From assembly GCF_001423125.1 (NCBI RefSeq), contig NZ_LMNW01000003.1, positions 163,022 to 227,021 of the forward strand: 64,000 bases of DNA, given 5' to 3'. The translations under genes and the position numbers were made by a program. The number at the start of each line of letters is the position of its first letter. Within the stretch, counting starts at the first letter, position 1. The notes under the pieces are model-generated. The model ran no database searches, was not told where the DNA came from, and worked only from the letters and a program-made list of their open reading frames with translations. This document shows positions 38,701 through 51,728 of this stretch, piece after piece. Source of the DNA: Duganella sp. Leaf126 (GTDB lineage: Bacteria; Pseudomonadota; Gammaproteobacteria; Burkholderiales; Burkholderiaceae_D).

Positions 38701-39361
38701 CGAAACCCTGTATTTCAACAGCGATGGCGGCCGCCTGGTCGTGAAAGACGCCGCGTTCTACAGCGAGCAGGACACCCTGAACCTGAAAGGCTGGTCCTGG
38801 TTCTACCGCAGCCTGGTGGCGGGCAATGTGGACTTCATCTGGGGCGGCAGCCGCGCCGCCCTGTTCGAGGAGAGCGAAATCCGCTCGGTCAGCGACACCA
38901 CCAGCGCCACCAGCGGCGGCTACGTGCTGCAGGCGCGGGTGCCGAACGCCAGCGACAAGGGCTACGTCTTCCTCAACAGCCGGCTGACCCACGGCCCCGG
39001 CCCGGGCGCACCGCAGCGCGACATCCCCGATGGCGCCACCTGGCTGGCCCGCAGCCCGGGCGGCACGGCCAGCTGGGACAATGTCGCCTTCATCCACTGC
39101 AAGATGGATCGCCACGTGGCGCCGCAGGGCTGGGCAGGGCAGGGCGTCAATGGCCAGCCTGCGCCGAACCCGGTGCAGGCCGACGCCCATGCCGGCTGGC
39201 GTGAATTCGGCACCACCGACCTGGCCGGCAACCCGCTCGACCTGTCGGCGCGGGTGGGCGGCTACCGCCTCAGCGCCGAGGACGTGGCGGCCGGCTACGC
39301 CACCCGCGCCCTGGTGTTTGGCGCTTACGGCAATGGCGCAGGCTGGGAGCCGCAGCCCTAG
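35780..39361 (+). CDS. Secreted bifunctional pectate lyase (PL1)-pectinesterase (CE8)
   Basis: 1193 residues with a signal peptide (cleavage near IAGAA). About residues 55-370: pectate lyase 1 parallel beta-helix, with VWVDHVSF, DGALDITNGADYVTVSYN and APRVRYGQVHLFNNYF (catalytic-type Arg). About 403-612: a LamG-like beta-sandwich. About 613-700: BIG2-type Ig-like (VSSNPAVASVTVDG). About 701-843: a second Ig-like module with SbsA-like sequence. About 847-1180: pectinesterase with TVQGALNHA, QAETLYF, EQDTLNLKG, VDFIWGGSR and YVLQAR, so both catalytic Asp residues and the Arg are present. One chain could demethylate pectin and cleave the resulting pectate by beta-elimination. The organism can probably use plant cell walls. 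Confidence 0.9.
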   Translation: MHDFAWKAALCAALLSGAAVAGIAGAADGAATDPARQAAPGDGWASQAGGTQGGAAASVEHIYTVGNRAQLLAALYNGGVNPKIIKLTAIIDMSEGQPYTSSADQAARGAVRLRSNTTLIGNGANAGLVNGHIVVANVSQVIIRNLKLVNPCDVGPVWDPDDGATGNWNSAFDAIGVSGADHVWVDHVSFTDAPLTDDFLPVENNHVKQCHDGALDITNGADYVTVSYNVFSQHNKNTLVGGSDGAGGDEGKLRVTFSNNVFRDVTSRAPRVRYGQVHLFNNYFVGSRTHPVYPVSYSVGVGNAAKILSNNNVFEVAGARSCKDVVKDFAGSLPGAFRDSGSLLNAAPLTACGYATAPGWTPPYAATARPPYLVKANALAQAGGGKLSTAISGSGSTVIASGPSLACPASGLYVCDDFQGGHAAKWDLLPASAPGPNGSFRVQDEVAGSANKVLQYTAASSGGVLALLKPAVMAAVPGGDYFVEARIRPMSNGTTGNKQLYLLTRYVDAANWYGAGLNVQNSTASTQVEIAKMLAGALSRPRQVRKPIAMDGPFYTVRFELIGTTLTVYLDGENLGAIDDAAFAARGLVGLYTANKSFQIDDVRIGNPALKPAQLTLAPAADRYVAEAGDAPYQFAVRAVASDGSADSFTAVSSNPAVASVTVDGDRATVRALGAGTATIVVRSGSDAQLTRTIAATIAPRFVQPTHTYALAGAAWPAAHAVDQPVDVSLKLVFDQPPALGSGGTVRIFRQHDDALVDVIRLNGETDALGYAGQDQVRKVNTVPVTISGNAVNVKLHSNKLAYGETYYVAIADGVLTGATLGGKPFAGIGKAGDWTFTTRASAPSGDVLTVDDDGAADFRTVQGALNHAMQQFSRAAPVTIAVRNGAYDELLFLRNKDNVRVVGESRDGVVISYTNHDSLNPGTGASAPPGAADSGSLGGGRAVWLVEAADMLTVETLSIRNTTLRSPAISAQAETLYFNSDGGRLVVKDAAFYSEQDTLNLKGWSWFYRSLVAGNVDFIWGGSRAALFEESEIRSVSDTTSATSGGYVLQARVPNASDKGYVFLNSRLTHGPGPGAPQRDIPDGATWLARSPGGTASWDNVAFIHCKMDRHVAPQGWAGQGVNGQPAPNPVQADAHAGWREFGTTDLAGNPLDLSARVGGYRLSAEDVAAGYATRALVFGAYGNGAGWEPQP

Positions 39362-39424
39362 CACCCGCACGGCAGGCGCCGGTCCCGCGATGGCGTTGAA
39401 CCGGCGTACCGGTCAACAGGCAAG

Positions 39425-39453
39425 TTCATCACCAGCGGCCCGCCGACTATAAT
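39425..39453 (+). promoter_or_regulatory. Putative promoter of the alpha/beta hydrolase gene
   Basis: TTCATC, a 17-nt spacer and a perfect TATAAT (39448-39453), then CAGGAG before the ATG at 39478. The -35 matches poorly. Confidence 0.45.
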
Positions 39454-39477
39454 GGTTTCTTCTGTCAGGAGAGCATC

Positions 39478-40266
39478 ATGTCGGCACCTTCGGTATTGTA
39501 TTTGCATGGCGGCCCGGGCCTGGGTCCTGTCTTCGAGCAGGCCCGCTACCCGGACGCCACCCATGTCCACTGGTGGCGCCAGCCGTTGGCCAAGCCGTGC
39601 GCGGCGCGGCCCTTCCTCGATCTGCAGGCAGCGGCGCTGGCGGAGCTGCACAGCGTGGCGCAGGCGCACGGCGCACCGGTGACGGTGGCGGCCAGCTCCT
39701 TCGGCGCCCACCTGGCCGTGCACCTGGCGCAGCACGCGCCGGAGCTGATCGCGCGCATCGTGCTGCTGGCCCCGACGTTCGATCCCGAGCAGGCGGCGCT
39801 GCGCCTGGCGCGGCGCGCCTTCCGCGTGCACACCGACCACCCGTGCGCCGGCCGGCTGGCGATTGCGCTGGCGGCCTACGAGGACGACCCGGGCCGGGCC
39901 CGTTTCTGGGATGTGTTCGGCGCGCTGTCGCTGCTGCCCGATGTGACGTCGCTGTATTTCGGTCCGGTGGGCGGCGCAGCGGCGGCACGCTCGTTCGCGG
40001 AGCTGATCGCGCAGCCGGGCGCGTTCGACGGCCCGACCTCGGTGGCCACGTCCGACGATTTTTCGGCCATCGACCGCCGCCCCGTGGCCAGTCCGTTTGC
40101 CGGGCCGGTGACGGTGCTGTTCGGCGCCCACGATCCGATGATCGATGCGGAGCAGGACCGCACCGTGTGGAGCACGATCTTCGCGCAGGCCGAATTCTTC
40201 AAGGTGGAGTCCGGCCATTTTCCCTTGCTGGAACTGACGCTCGACGATTGCGGCATGGCGGCGTAG
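39478..40266 (+). CDS. Alpha/beta hydrolase
   Basis: 262 residues. The oxyanion loop HGGPG comes early, the nucleophile elbow is ASSFGAH (the usual first Gly of GxSxG is Ala), the acid is in FGAHDPMID and the catalytic His in SGHFPLLE. A strong CAGGAG ribosome site precedes the ATG. It is cytoplasmic and of unknown substrate; esterase or proline-iminopeptidase-like roles fit HGGPG. Confidence 0.8.
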   Translation: MSAPSVLYLHGGPGLGPVFEQARYPDATHVHWWRQPLAKPCAARPFLDLQAAALAELHSVAQAHGAPVTVAASSFGAHLAVHLAQHAPELIARIVLLAPTFDPEQAALRLARRAFRVHTDHPCAGRLAIALAAYEDDPGRARFWDVFGALSLLPDVTSLYFGPVGGAAAARSFAELIAQPGAFDGPTSVATSDDFSAIDRRPVASPFAGPVTVLFGAHDPMIDAEQDRTVWSTIFAQAEFFKVESGHFPLLELTLDDCGMAA

Positions 40267-40314
40267 GCGTCGTCTTCCGGCCGCGTGCGTTAGAATGTGC
40301 TGCGCCCATTTTTC

Positions 40315-41247
40315 ATGCGACCATCCATGCCTTCACGCCGTCTTGCCCTTTTAGCCATTTCCTCCGTCATCGCTGCCGCCACCCTCGGCGGCTGTAAAAC
40401 CGCCCCGGTGGCGGTGACGCCGGCGCCGGCCGTGCCGGTAGCCGCCGCCGAACCGAAAAAAATCCGGATCGGCCTGGCCCTGGGCGGCGGCGCCGCGCGC
40501 GGCTTCGCCCACATCGGCGTGATCAAGGCGCTCGAAGCGCAGGGCATCTACCCGGACGTGGTGGTGGGCACCAGCGCCGGCAGCGTGGTCGGCGCCCTGT
40601 ACGCTGCCGGCAACAGCGGTTTCCAGCTGCAGAAGCTGGCCTTCGACATGGACGAAGCAGCCATCTCCGACTGGGCCATGCCACTGTTCGGCAAGAGCAC
40701 CGGCGTATTGAAAGGCGAGGCGCTGCAGGCCTATGTCAACAAGGCGGTGAACAACCAGCCGATGGAAAAGCTGAAAACCCCGTTCGGCGCGGTGGCGACC
40801 GACCTGAAAACCGGCCAGCCGATCCTGTTCCAGCGCGGTAATACCGGGATGGCCGTGCGCGCCTCGTCGTCGGTGCCGGGCGTGTTCCAGCCGGTGACCA
40901 TCAATGGTCGCACCTATGTCGATGGCGGCCTGGTGGCGCCGGTGCCGGTGCGCTTTGCGCGCGACATGGGTGCCGACTTCGTCATCGCCGTCAATATCTC
41001 GACCCAGGCCGACGTGCAGGCCACGGTCAGCTCGGTCGATGTGATCATGCAGACCTTTTCCATCATGGGCCAGCGCATCAACCAGTACGAACTGAAAGAC
41101 GCCGACATCGTCATCACGCCCAGCCTGGGCAGGATGGCCGGCAACGACTTCAATAGCCGCAACCAGGCCATCCTGGCCGGCGAACAGGCGGCCGCCCAGG
41201 TGATGGCCCAGATCAAGCAAAAGCTCGATGCTCGCCGCCGTCCCTGA
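40315..41247 (+). CDS. Patatin-like phospholipase, RssA-type lipoprotein
   Basis: About 310 residues; ATGs at 40315 and 40327 are both possible and neither has a clear ribosome site. A lipoprotein signal ends LGGC. The patatin domain has the glycine-rich oxyanion motif GLALGGGAARGFAHIG, nucleophile GTSAGS and the dyad Asp in DGG. Family members hydrolyse acyl lipids; the substrate is not known. It may be anchored to the inner face of the outer membrane. Confidence 0.88.
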   Translation: MRPSMPSRRLALLAISSVIAAATLGGCKTAPVAVTPAPAVPVAAAEPKKIRIGLALGGGAARGFAHIGVIKALEAQGIYPDVVVGTSAGSVVGALYAAGNSGFQLQKLAFDMDEAAISDWAMPLFGKSTGVLKGEALQAYVNKAVNNQPMEKLKTPFGAVATDLKTGQPILFQRGNTGMAVRASSSVPGVFQPVTINGRTYVDGGLVAPVPVRFARDMGADFVIAVNISTQADVQATVSSVDVIMQTFSIMGQRINQYELKDADIVITPSLGRMAGNDFNSRNQAILAGEQAAAQVMAQIKQKLDARRRP

Positions 41248-41268
41248 ACCATCAACCAAAGGAGTGTC

Positions 41269-41679
41269 ATGCAAAGCAAACCGTATTTGTCGCTGGCCGA
41301 CGTCAAGAAGATCGCTGCCGCCGCCGAGGCCGAAGCCGTGGCCAACCACTGGCCGGTCGTGATCGCCATCGTCGATGACGGCGGCCACCTGCTGTGGCTG
41401 CAGCGCCAGGACGGCGCCAACGCGCTGGCCTCGCACATTGCGCCGTCCAAGGCGCGCGTGGCGGCGCTGGGCCGGCGCGAGTCGAAGATTTACGAAGACA
41501 TCATCAACGGCGGCCGCACCGCCTTCCTGACCGCGCCGTCGCCGCAGGCCGACGGCATGCTCGAAGGCGGCGTGCCGATCGTCGTCGATGGCCACGTGGT
41601 GGGCGCGGTCGGCGTATCGGGCGTGAAGTCGAGCGAGGATGCGCAGATTGCCAAGGCAGGGATTGCGGCGGTGGTCTGA
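41269..41679 (+). CDS. GlcG/HbpS family heme-binding-like protein
   Basis: 136 residues, one HbpS/GlcG (DUF336) domain with VVIAIVDDGGHLLWLQR and GGVPIVVDGHVVGAVGVSG. No signal peptide. Some members bind heme or oligomerise in stress sensing; its role here is open. A Shine-Dalgarno (AAAGGAG) precedes the ATG. Confidence 0.85.
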   Translation: MQSKPYLSLADVKKIAAAAEAEAVANHWPVVIAIVDDGGHLLWLQRQDGANALASHIAPSKARVAALGRRESKIYEDIINGGRTAFLTAPSPQADGMLEGGVPIVVDGHVVGAVGVSGVKSSEDAQIAKAGIAAVV

Positions 41680-41737
41680 TTGACACCGGATCCCCGCCCG
41701 CGCGGGGACGACGGCGCCGATCGGCGCCGATTCGCCC

Positions 41738-41766
41738 TTGTCAAAGGGTAGGTAACTGGTTATAAT
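41738..41766 (+). promoter_or_regulatory. sigma70 promoter of carAB
   Basis: TTGTCA (41738-41743), 17 nt, TATAAT (41761-41766). This near-consensus promoter predicts a 5' leader of about 130 nt. Confidence 0.85.
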
Positions 41767-41772
41767 TCAAAG

Positions 41773-41905
41773 GTTTAGCCAACCATACCCTACCGTAGCG
41801 ACTACCACTCACTCCATCATCAATTGACCTTCTCCCGCCAGCACGCGGGCCCAACGACGGTCGTCTGACGTGGCGCAGCTACGGTAACTTTATCAGGAGT
41901 TGCCC
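41773..41905 (+). promoter_or_regulatory. Structured 5' leader of carAB
   Basis: TACCGTAGC (41791-41799) is the exact reverse complement of GCTACGGTA (41878-41886), which lies 8 nt before the carA Shine-Dalgarno (41895-41899). Inside are a CCCGC/GCGGG hairpin (41834-41849) and a small ACGA/TCGT hairpin (41854-41864). Leader-mediated control is inference; no T-run terminator or known riboswitch core is seen. Confidence 0.4.
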
Positions 41906-43075
41906 TTGCCGCCATTTTTTTCTGGCTCCACCGTTCCGGCCATCCTGGCCCTCGCTGACGGAACCATCTTCAAAGGTTTTTCGATCGGCGCGGCCGGTCA
42001 CACGACCGGGGAAGTCGTTTTCAATACGTCGATGACCGGTTACCAGGAGATCCTGACCGATCCTTCCTACAGCCGCCAGATCGTCACCCTCACTTACCCG
42101 CACATCGGCAACTACGGCATCAATCCCGAGGACGTCGAAGCGTCCAAGGTCCATGCCGCCGGCCTGATCATCCGCGACCTGCCGCTGCTGGCGTCGAACT
42201 TCCGCTCCACCCAGTCGCTGGCCGACTACCTGAAGGCCGAGAACATCGTCGCCATCGCCGGCATCGATACCCGCAAGCTGACCCGCATCCTGCGCGAGAA
42301 GGGCGCCCAGTCCGGCGCCATCCTGGTCGGCACCCAGGGCAACGAGCCGTCGACGTCGCAGGCGCTGGACCTGGCCCGCTCGTTCCCCGGCCTGTCGGGC
42401 ATGGACCTGGCCAAGGTGGTGTCGGTCACGACCCAGTATGAGACCGTGGAAACCGAGTGGACCCTGGGCCAGGGCTACGGCAAGCTGGCCGACGCCGACC
42501 AGAAGTTCCACGTCGTCGCCTACGACTTCGGCGTCAAGCGCAACATCCTGCGCATGCTGACCGCGCGCGGCTGCAAGGTCACCGTGGTGCCGGCGCAAAC
42601 CCCGGCTGCCGACGTGCTGGCGCTGAACCCGGACGGCGTATTCCTGTCCAACGGCCCGGGCGACCCGCAGCCGTGCGACTACGCGATCGCTGCCGCGCGC
42701 GAATTCATGGCGAAAAAGATTCCGCTGTTCGGCATCTGCCTCGGTCACCAGATCATGGGGCTTGCTTCCGGCGCGACCACCCTGAAGATGAAATTCGGCC
42801 ACCACGGCGCCAACCACCCTGTCCAGGACCTCGACAGCAAGCAGGTGCTGATCACGTCCCAGAACCACGGCTTCGCGGTCGATCCCGACACCTTGCCGGC
42901 TAACTGCCGCATTACCCACGTATCGCTGTTCGACGGTTCGCTGCAGGGCTTCGCCCGCACCGACACCCCGGCGTTCTGCTTCCAGGGTCACCCAGAAGCG
43001 TCGCCCGGCCCGACCGATGTCGCTTACCTGTTCGACCGCTTCATCGGCCTGATGGCAGCTACGGAGAAAAACTAA
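41906..43075 (+). CDS. carA: Carbamoyl-phosphate synthase small subunit
   Basis: 389 residues from a TTG at 41906, chosen because AGGAG sits 6 nt upstream; a TTG two codons earlier abuts it. The N-terminal domain shows [14 protein letters not shown] and [17 protein letters not shown]. The glutamine amidotransferase domain has nucleophile Cys in FGICLGHQ and the His/Glu of GHPEASPGP. It supplies ammonia to CarB for arginine and pyrimidine synthesis. One base separates its stop from carB. Confidence 0.96.
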   Translation: MPPFFSGSTVPAILALADGTIFKGFSIGAAGHTTGEVVFNTSMTGYQEILTDPSYSRQIVTLTYPHIGNYGINPEDVEASKVHAAGLIIRDLPLLASNFRSTQSLADYLKAENIVAIAGIDTRKLTRILREKGAQSGAILVGTQGNEPSTSQALDLARSFPGLSGMDLAKVVSVTTQYETVETEWTLGQGYGKLADADQKFHVVAYDFGVKRNILRMLTARGCKVTVVPAQTPAADVLALNPDGVFLSNGPGDPQPCDYAIAAAREFMAKKIPLFGICLGHQIMGLASGATTLKMKFGHHGANHPVQDLDSKQVLITSQNHGFAVDPDTLPANCRITHVSLFDGSLQGFARTDTPAFCFQGHPEASPGPTDVAYLFDRFIGLMAATEKN

Positions 43076-43076
43076 T

Positions 43077-46307
<3,231 letters not shown>

Positions 46308-46339
46308 GGTTATCGGTCACCCCGAAGCAAGACCCAATT

Positions 46340-46383
46340 AACCACAGAGCTCACGCTGCAGTTGGCGTGGCCTCTGTGGTTTT
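46340..46383 (+). terminator. Hairpin between carB and greA
   Basis: AACCACAGAG (46340-46349) pairs with CTCTGTGGTT (46372-46381), extended inside by CACGC/GCGTG, then TTTT and CC. It is a plausible carAB terminator or an attenuator ahead of greA. Confidence 0.6.
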
Positions 46384-46409
46384 CCATTGTAAAAACAGAG
46401 TAAACAGAT

Positions 46410-46886
46410 ATGACTTCAGTTCCACTTACCAAGTTCGGCGCAGAGCTCCTCAAAGAAGAGCTGCACCAGTTGAAGACCAAAGAACGCCGTATCGTGATCG
46501 ACGCGATTGCCGAAGCGCGCTCGCACGGCGACCTGTCCGAAAACGCCGAGTACGACGCTGCCAAGGAGCGTCAGGCGTTCGTGGAAGGCCGTATCGCCGA
46601 ACTCGAAGGCAAACTCAGCACGGCCCAGATCATCGACCCGACCACGCTCGACGCCGAAGGCCGCGTGGTGTTCGCGTCCACCGTCGATCTCGAAGACCTC
46701 GAGTCCGGCGCCAAGGTGACGTACCAGATCGTCGGCATCGACGAAGCCGACCTCAAGCTGAGCAAGGTGTCGGTGACGTCGCCGATCGCCCGTGCGCTGA
46801 TCGGCAAGTCGGCCGGCGACGTGGTGGAAGTGCAGGCGCCGTCGGGCCCGCGCGAATACGAAATCCTGGAAGTGCGTTACATCTGA
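46410..46886 (+). CDS. greA: Transcription elongation factor GreA
   Basis: 158 residues. The N-terminal coiled coil ([22 protein letters not shown]) with [17 protein letters not shown] carries the acidic tip. The C-terminal FKBP-like domain follows. GreA stimulates RNA cleavage in backtracked polymerase. It shares one nucleotide with the following gene (TGATG). Confidence 0.97.
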   Translation: MTSVPLTKFGAELLKEELHQLKTKERRIVIDAIAEARSHGDLSENAEYDAAKERQAFVEGRIAELEGKLSTAQIIDPTTLDAEGRVVFASTVDLEDLESGAKVTYQIVGIDEADLKLSKVSVTSPIARALIGKSAGDVVEVQAPSGPREYEILEVRYI

Positions 46887-47365
46887 TGCTGCTGGCGCGC
46901 ACCCGTTTGCTCGTTGCCACGCTGTGGGCCGGCAGCCTGTGGGGCATCGGCTATATCGCCGCCCCCACGCTGTTTGCCACGCTGAGCGACCGCGTGCTGG
47001 CCGGCACCATTGCCGGCAGCCTGTTCAATACCCAGGCCTGGGTCTCGATCGCCTGTGGCGTGCTGATGCTGCTGCTGTTGTGGGCGACCCGGCCCGGCAC
47101 CGAAGGCATCTTTGCCGGCCCGGCCGTGAATATGGCAGCCAAGGGACGGCGCACGGTGATGATCATCGTGGTGGTGATGCTGGCGGGAACGCTGGTGTCG
47201 CACTTCGGCCTGCAGCCGATGATGGCGGCCTTGCGCGCGAGCGCGGGACCGGGCGGGGTGATGGAATCGGCCGCGCGCAATGAATTCGGCATCCTGCACG
47301 GCGTGTCGAGCGCCATCTTCCTGGTGCAGAGCCTGCTGGCGGCGTGGCTGGTGGTGAAGCAGTAG
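46886..47365 (+). CDS. DUF4149 membrane protein
   Basis: 159 residues, about four transmembrane helices, with LLVATLWAGSLWGIGYIAAPTLFATL and a C-terminal NEFGILHGVSS segment typical of DUF4149. The function is unknown. Translationally coupled to greA, a common arrangement in Burkholderiales. Confidence 0.85.
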   Translation: MLLARTRLLVATLWAGSLWGIGYIAAPTLFATLSDRVLAGTIAGSLFNTQAWVSIACGVLMLLLLWATRPGTEGIFAGPAVNMAAKGRRTVMIIVVVMLAGTLVSHFGLQPMMAALRASAGPGGVMESAARNEFGILHGVSSAIFLVQSLLAAWLVVKQ

Positions 47366-47429
47366 CGATGACTGCCTGCCGATCATCACTTGCGCCTGCG
47401 CGCGCGTGACGACCGGCAGAGCGCCAGCT

Positions 47430-47900
47430 TTATTTCGAGCCCAGCGCGCTTTTCTTGGTGGACTTCTGCAGCGGCTTGGCGCGCTTGATGTTGCCGCCCT
47501 GGGTCACGCGCTCATTCCCTTTAAGCAATACCTTGGTCACCGATGGGCGCTTGGTGCCGCTCGGGCTGGGCTTGACGATGGTCACCTCGCGCAAGCCCTT
47601 GCCGGACGTGGCGCGTTCCTTGGTGGTTTCCACTTTCGGGCGGTACAGCACCAGCAGCTTGCCGATGTGCTGCACCGGCGCGGCGTCCAGCTCCTGGCAG
47701 ATGGTGTCGTACATGGCGATGCGCGCTTCGCGGTCGTCGCCGAATACGCGGACCTTGATCAGGCCGTGCGAATCGAGGCCCAGGGAAATTTCCTTGAGGA
47801 CGTTGGCGGTCAGTCCCGCTTCGCCGATCAGGACGATGGGCTTGAGCGCATGAGCTTCGGCACGCAGGGCGCTGCGCTCGACGGGGGTAAGTTTGATCAT
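47430..47900 (-). CDS. yhbY: YhbY-like ribosome-associated RNA-binding protein
   Basis: 156 residues from the ATG at 47900. The CRS1-YhbY (KH-like) fold covers about the first 95 residues: LTPVERSALRAEAHALKP, IVLIGEAGLTANVLKEI and LVLYRP. A lysine-rich tail of about 60 residues follows. It associates with pre-50S ribosomal particles. It is divergent from rlmE by 42 nt. Confidence 0.92.
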   Translation of the reverse strand: MIKLTPVERSALRAEAHALKPIVLIGEAGLTANVLKEISLGLDSHGLIKVRVFGDDREARIAMYDTICQELDAAPVQHIGKLLVLYRPKVETTKERATSGKGLREVTIVKPSPSGTKRPSVTKVLLKGNERVTQGGNIKRAKPLQKSTKKSALGSK

Positions 47901-47942
47901 AATAATTTCTGGTAGTTCTCTTAAAGGCAGTATTCTACGCGA

Positions 47943-48653
47943 ATGGCTAAGAACAAAATAAACAAAAACTGGATTCACGACCACATTAACGACCCGTACG
48001 TGAAATTGGCCCAGAAGGAGGGCTACCGCGCCCGTGCGGCTTTCAAGCTGAAAGAGATCGACGAGGAAGAAAAGTTGATCAAGCCGGGACAGGTGATCGT
48101 CGATCTGGGCTGCACGCCCGGCAGCTGGGCCCAGTACACGCGCCGCAAGCTGGCCGGCAAGGACGGCGGCGGCATCAACGGTACGCTGATCGGGCTCGAT
48201 ATCCTGCCGATGGAGCCGGTCGCCGATTTCCATTTCATCCAGGGCGACTTCCGCGAAGTGGAAGTGTTGCAAAAACTGGAAGAGGTGGTGCAGGGCCAGA
48301 AAGTGGACCTGGTGCTGTCCGACATGGCGCCCAACCTGTCCGGCATTGCCGACAGCGACGCGGCGCGCATGGAACATTTGATCGACCTGGCCATCGAATT
48401 TTCTCAGGCCCACATGAAACCGGGCGGTGCACTGCTGGTCAAATGTTTTAAAGACATGGGTTTTAATGACATCGTGCTCAAATTCCGCAGGGAATTTAAA
48501 ACCGTGACCCAGAAAAAGCCCAAGGCCAGCCGCGACAAATCGTCCGAGATTTTCCTGCTGGGCCGCGGCCTGAAAAATCCGACCGACAGCATGGCCTCGG
48601 CCGTGCCCTTCGACAACGATGACGTGGCCCCGGCCCGCCCCGAGCTCGACTGA
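47943..48653 (+). CDS. rlmE: 23S rRNA (U2552-2'-O) methyltransferase RlmE (FtsJ)
   Basis: 236 residues. The SAM pocket [12 protein letters not shown] and the K-D-K-E tetrad (K in RARAAFKL, D in [10 protein letters not shown] in LLVKCF, E in [10 protein letters not shown]) are present. It methylates U2552 of 23S rRNA late in 50S assembly. The last 25 residues are a poorly conserved acidic tail. Confidence 0.96.
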   Translation: MAKNKINKNWIHDHINDPYVKLAQKEGYRARAAFKLKEIDEEEKLIKPGQVIVDLGCTPGSWAQYTRRKLAGKDGGGINGTLIGLDILPMEPVADFHFIQGDFREVEVLQKLEEVVQGQKVDLVLSDMAPNLSGIADSDAARMEHLIDLAIEFSQAHMKPGGALLVKCFKDMGFNDIVLKFRREFKTVTQKKPKASRDKSSEIFLLGRGLKNPTDSMASAVPFDNDDVAPARPELD

Positions 48654-48894
48654 AGCACGTGCATCGGCAGTCAAAAGCGCCGATGCAGCCTTGATATTCG
48701 TGCTGCAGGCCGCATATCGGCCGAGGTGAGGCATTTTTATCTTGATCGGCCAGCAATTCTGGTCAAATAATGTGTGCTGATGCCGGGTTTGCGCCCGGTA
48801 GAGGAGTGGGCTTCTGGCACCGCCTGCTTATTGCGAGTAAAATCGGGTTTCTAGCTATAGGTTAAGAGATGCGCCCTGCATCCAAGGAGTCTTC

Positions 48895-50778
<1,884 letters not shown>

Positions 50779-50802
50779 GCGCCGGTCTGGTCGTCGGCAC
50801 CC

Positions 50803-50834
50803 AAGGGTGAGGAGCAATCCTCGCCCTTTTTCTT
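50803..50834 (+). terminator. Intrinsic terminator after ftsH
   Basis: AAGGGTGAGGA (50803-50813) and TCCTCGCCCTT (50818-50828) pair (one G-T) around GCAA, followed by TTTTCTTT. folP may need its own promoter or readthrough. Confidence 0.88.
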
Positions 50835-50859
50835 TACTACAGCTTTTTTTGGCTTGCGC

Positions 50860-51699
50860 ATGCGTTCCACCTTCCAGTTTGGCCGTTTCAACTATCCCTT
50901 GCAGGGCGCGGGCCGGCGCCCGCGCGTGATGGGCATCCTCAACGTCACGCCCGATTCCTTTTCCGATGGCGGCAACTACCAGGCGCTCGAGTTCGCCATC
51001 GGCCATGCCGAAGCGATAATCGAAGAGGGCGTCGATATCATCGACATCGGCGGCGAGTCCACCCGGCCCGGTGCGCCGCCGGTCGCACTCGACGACGAGC
51101 TGCAGCGCGTGATGCCGGTGGTCTATGCCGTGCGCGACCTGGGCACGGCCATATCGGTCGACACCTGCAAGCCGCAGGTGATGCGCGAAGCAGTTATCGC
51201 CGGCGTGGACATGATCAACGATATCAACGGTTTTCGCGCAGCAGGCGCCATCGACGCCGTGCGCGACAGCGATTGCGCCCTGTGCATCATGCACATGCAG
51301 TCCGATCCCCAGCATATGCAGCTGGCACCCCGCTATGGCGACGTGGTAGGAGAGGTCATCGCTTTCTTGCGTGAACGCATCGACGCGCTGACCGGCGCCG
51401 GCATTGATCCGCGTCGATTGTGCATCGATCCCGGTTTTGGTTTCGGTAAGACGGTAGAGCATAATTACGCCTTGCTTAAGGCGACTGGCCGGATCATCGA
51501 CGAGACTGCGATGCCGCTGCTGGCGGGCTTGTCGCGCAAGTCGATGATCGGCGCGGTGACGGGCAAGTCGGTCGCGCAGCGCGCGGCCGGCAGCGTCGGC
51601 GGCGCGCTGGCCGCCGTGGCGCAAGGCGCGTTCATCGTGCGCGTGCACGACGTGGCCGACACGGTCGATGCGCTCAAGGTATGGCAAGCGGCGCAATAA
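50860..51699 (+). CDS. folP: Dihydropteroate synthase
   Basis: 279 residues from the ATG at 50860 (a TTG two codons upstream is possible). [32 protein letters not shown] and [13 protein letters not shown] are the DHPS signature blocks. It joins p-aminobenzoate to dihydropterin pyrophosphate and is the sulfonamide target. It is 29 nt upstream of glmM. Confidence 0.97.
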   Translation: MRSTFQFGRFNYPLQGAGRRPRVMGILNVTPDSFSDGGNYQALEFAIGHAEAIIEEGVDIIDIGGESTRPGAPPVALDDELQRVMPVVYAVRDLGTAISVDTCKPQVMREAVIAGVDMINDINGFRAAGAIDAVRDSDCALCIMHMQSDPQHMQLAPRYGDVVGEVIAFLRERIDALTGAGIDPRRLCIDPGFGFGKTVEHNYALLKATGRIIDETAMPLLAGLSRKSMIGAVTGKSVAQRAAGSVGGALAAVAQGAFIVRVHDVADTVDALKVWQAAQ

Positions 51700-51728
51700 A
51701 ACACAACAGACAGAGAAAAGAGCACAAC

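Noticed and set aside
41693..41730. Two GC hairpins after the GlcG/HbpS gene as a terminator
   Set aside because: CCCCGC/GCGGGG and CGGCGCC/GGCGCCG can pair but no T-run follows; similar GC palindromes are expected by chance in this genome.
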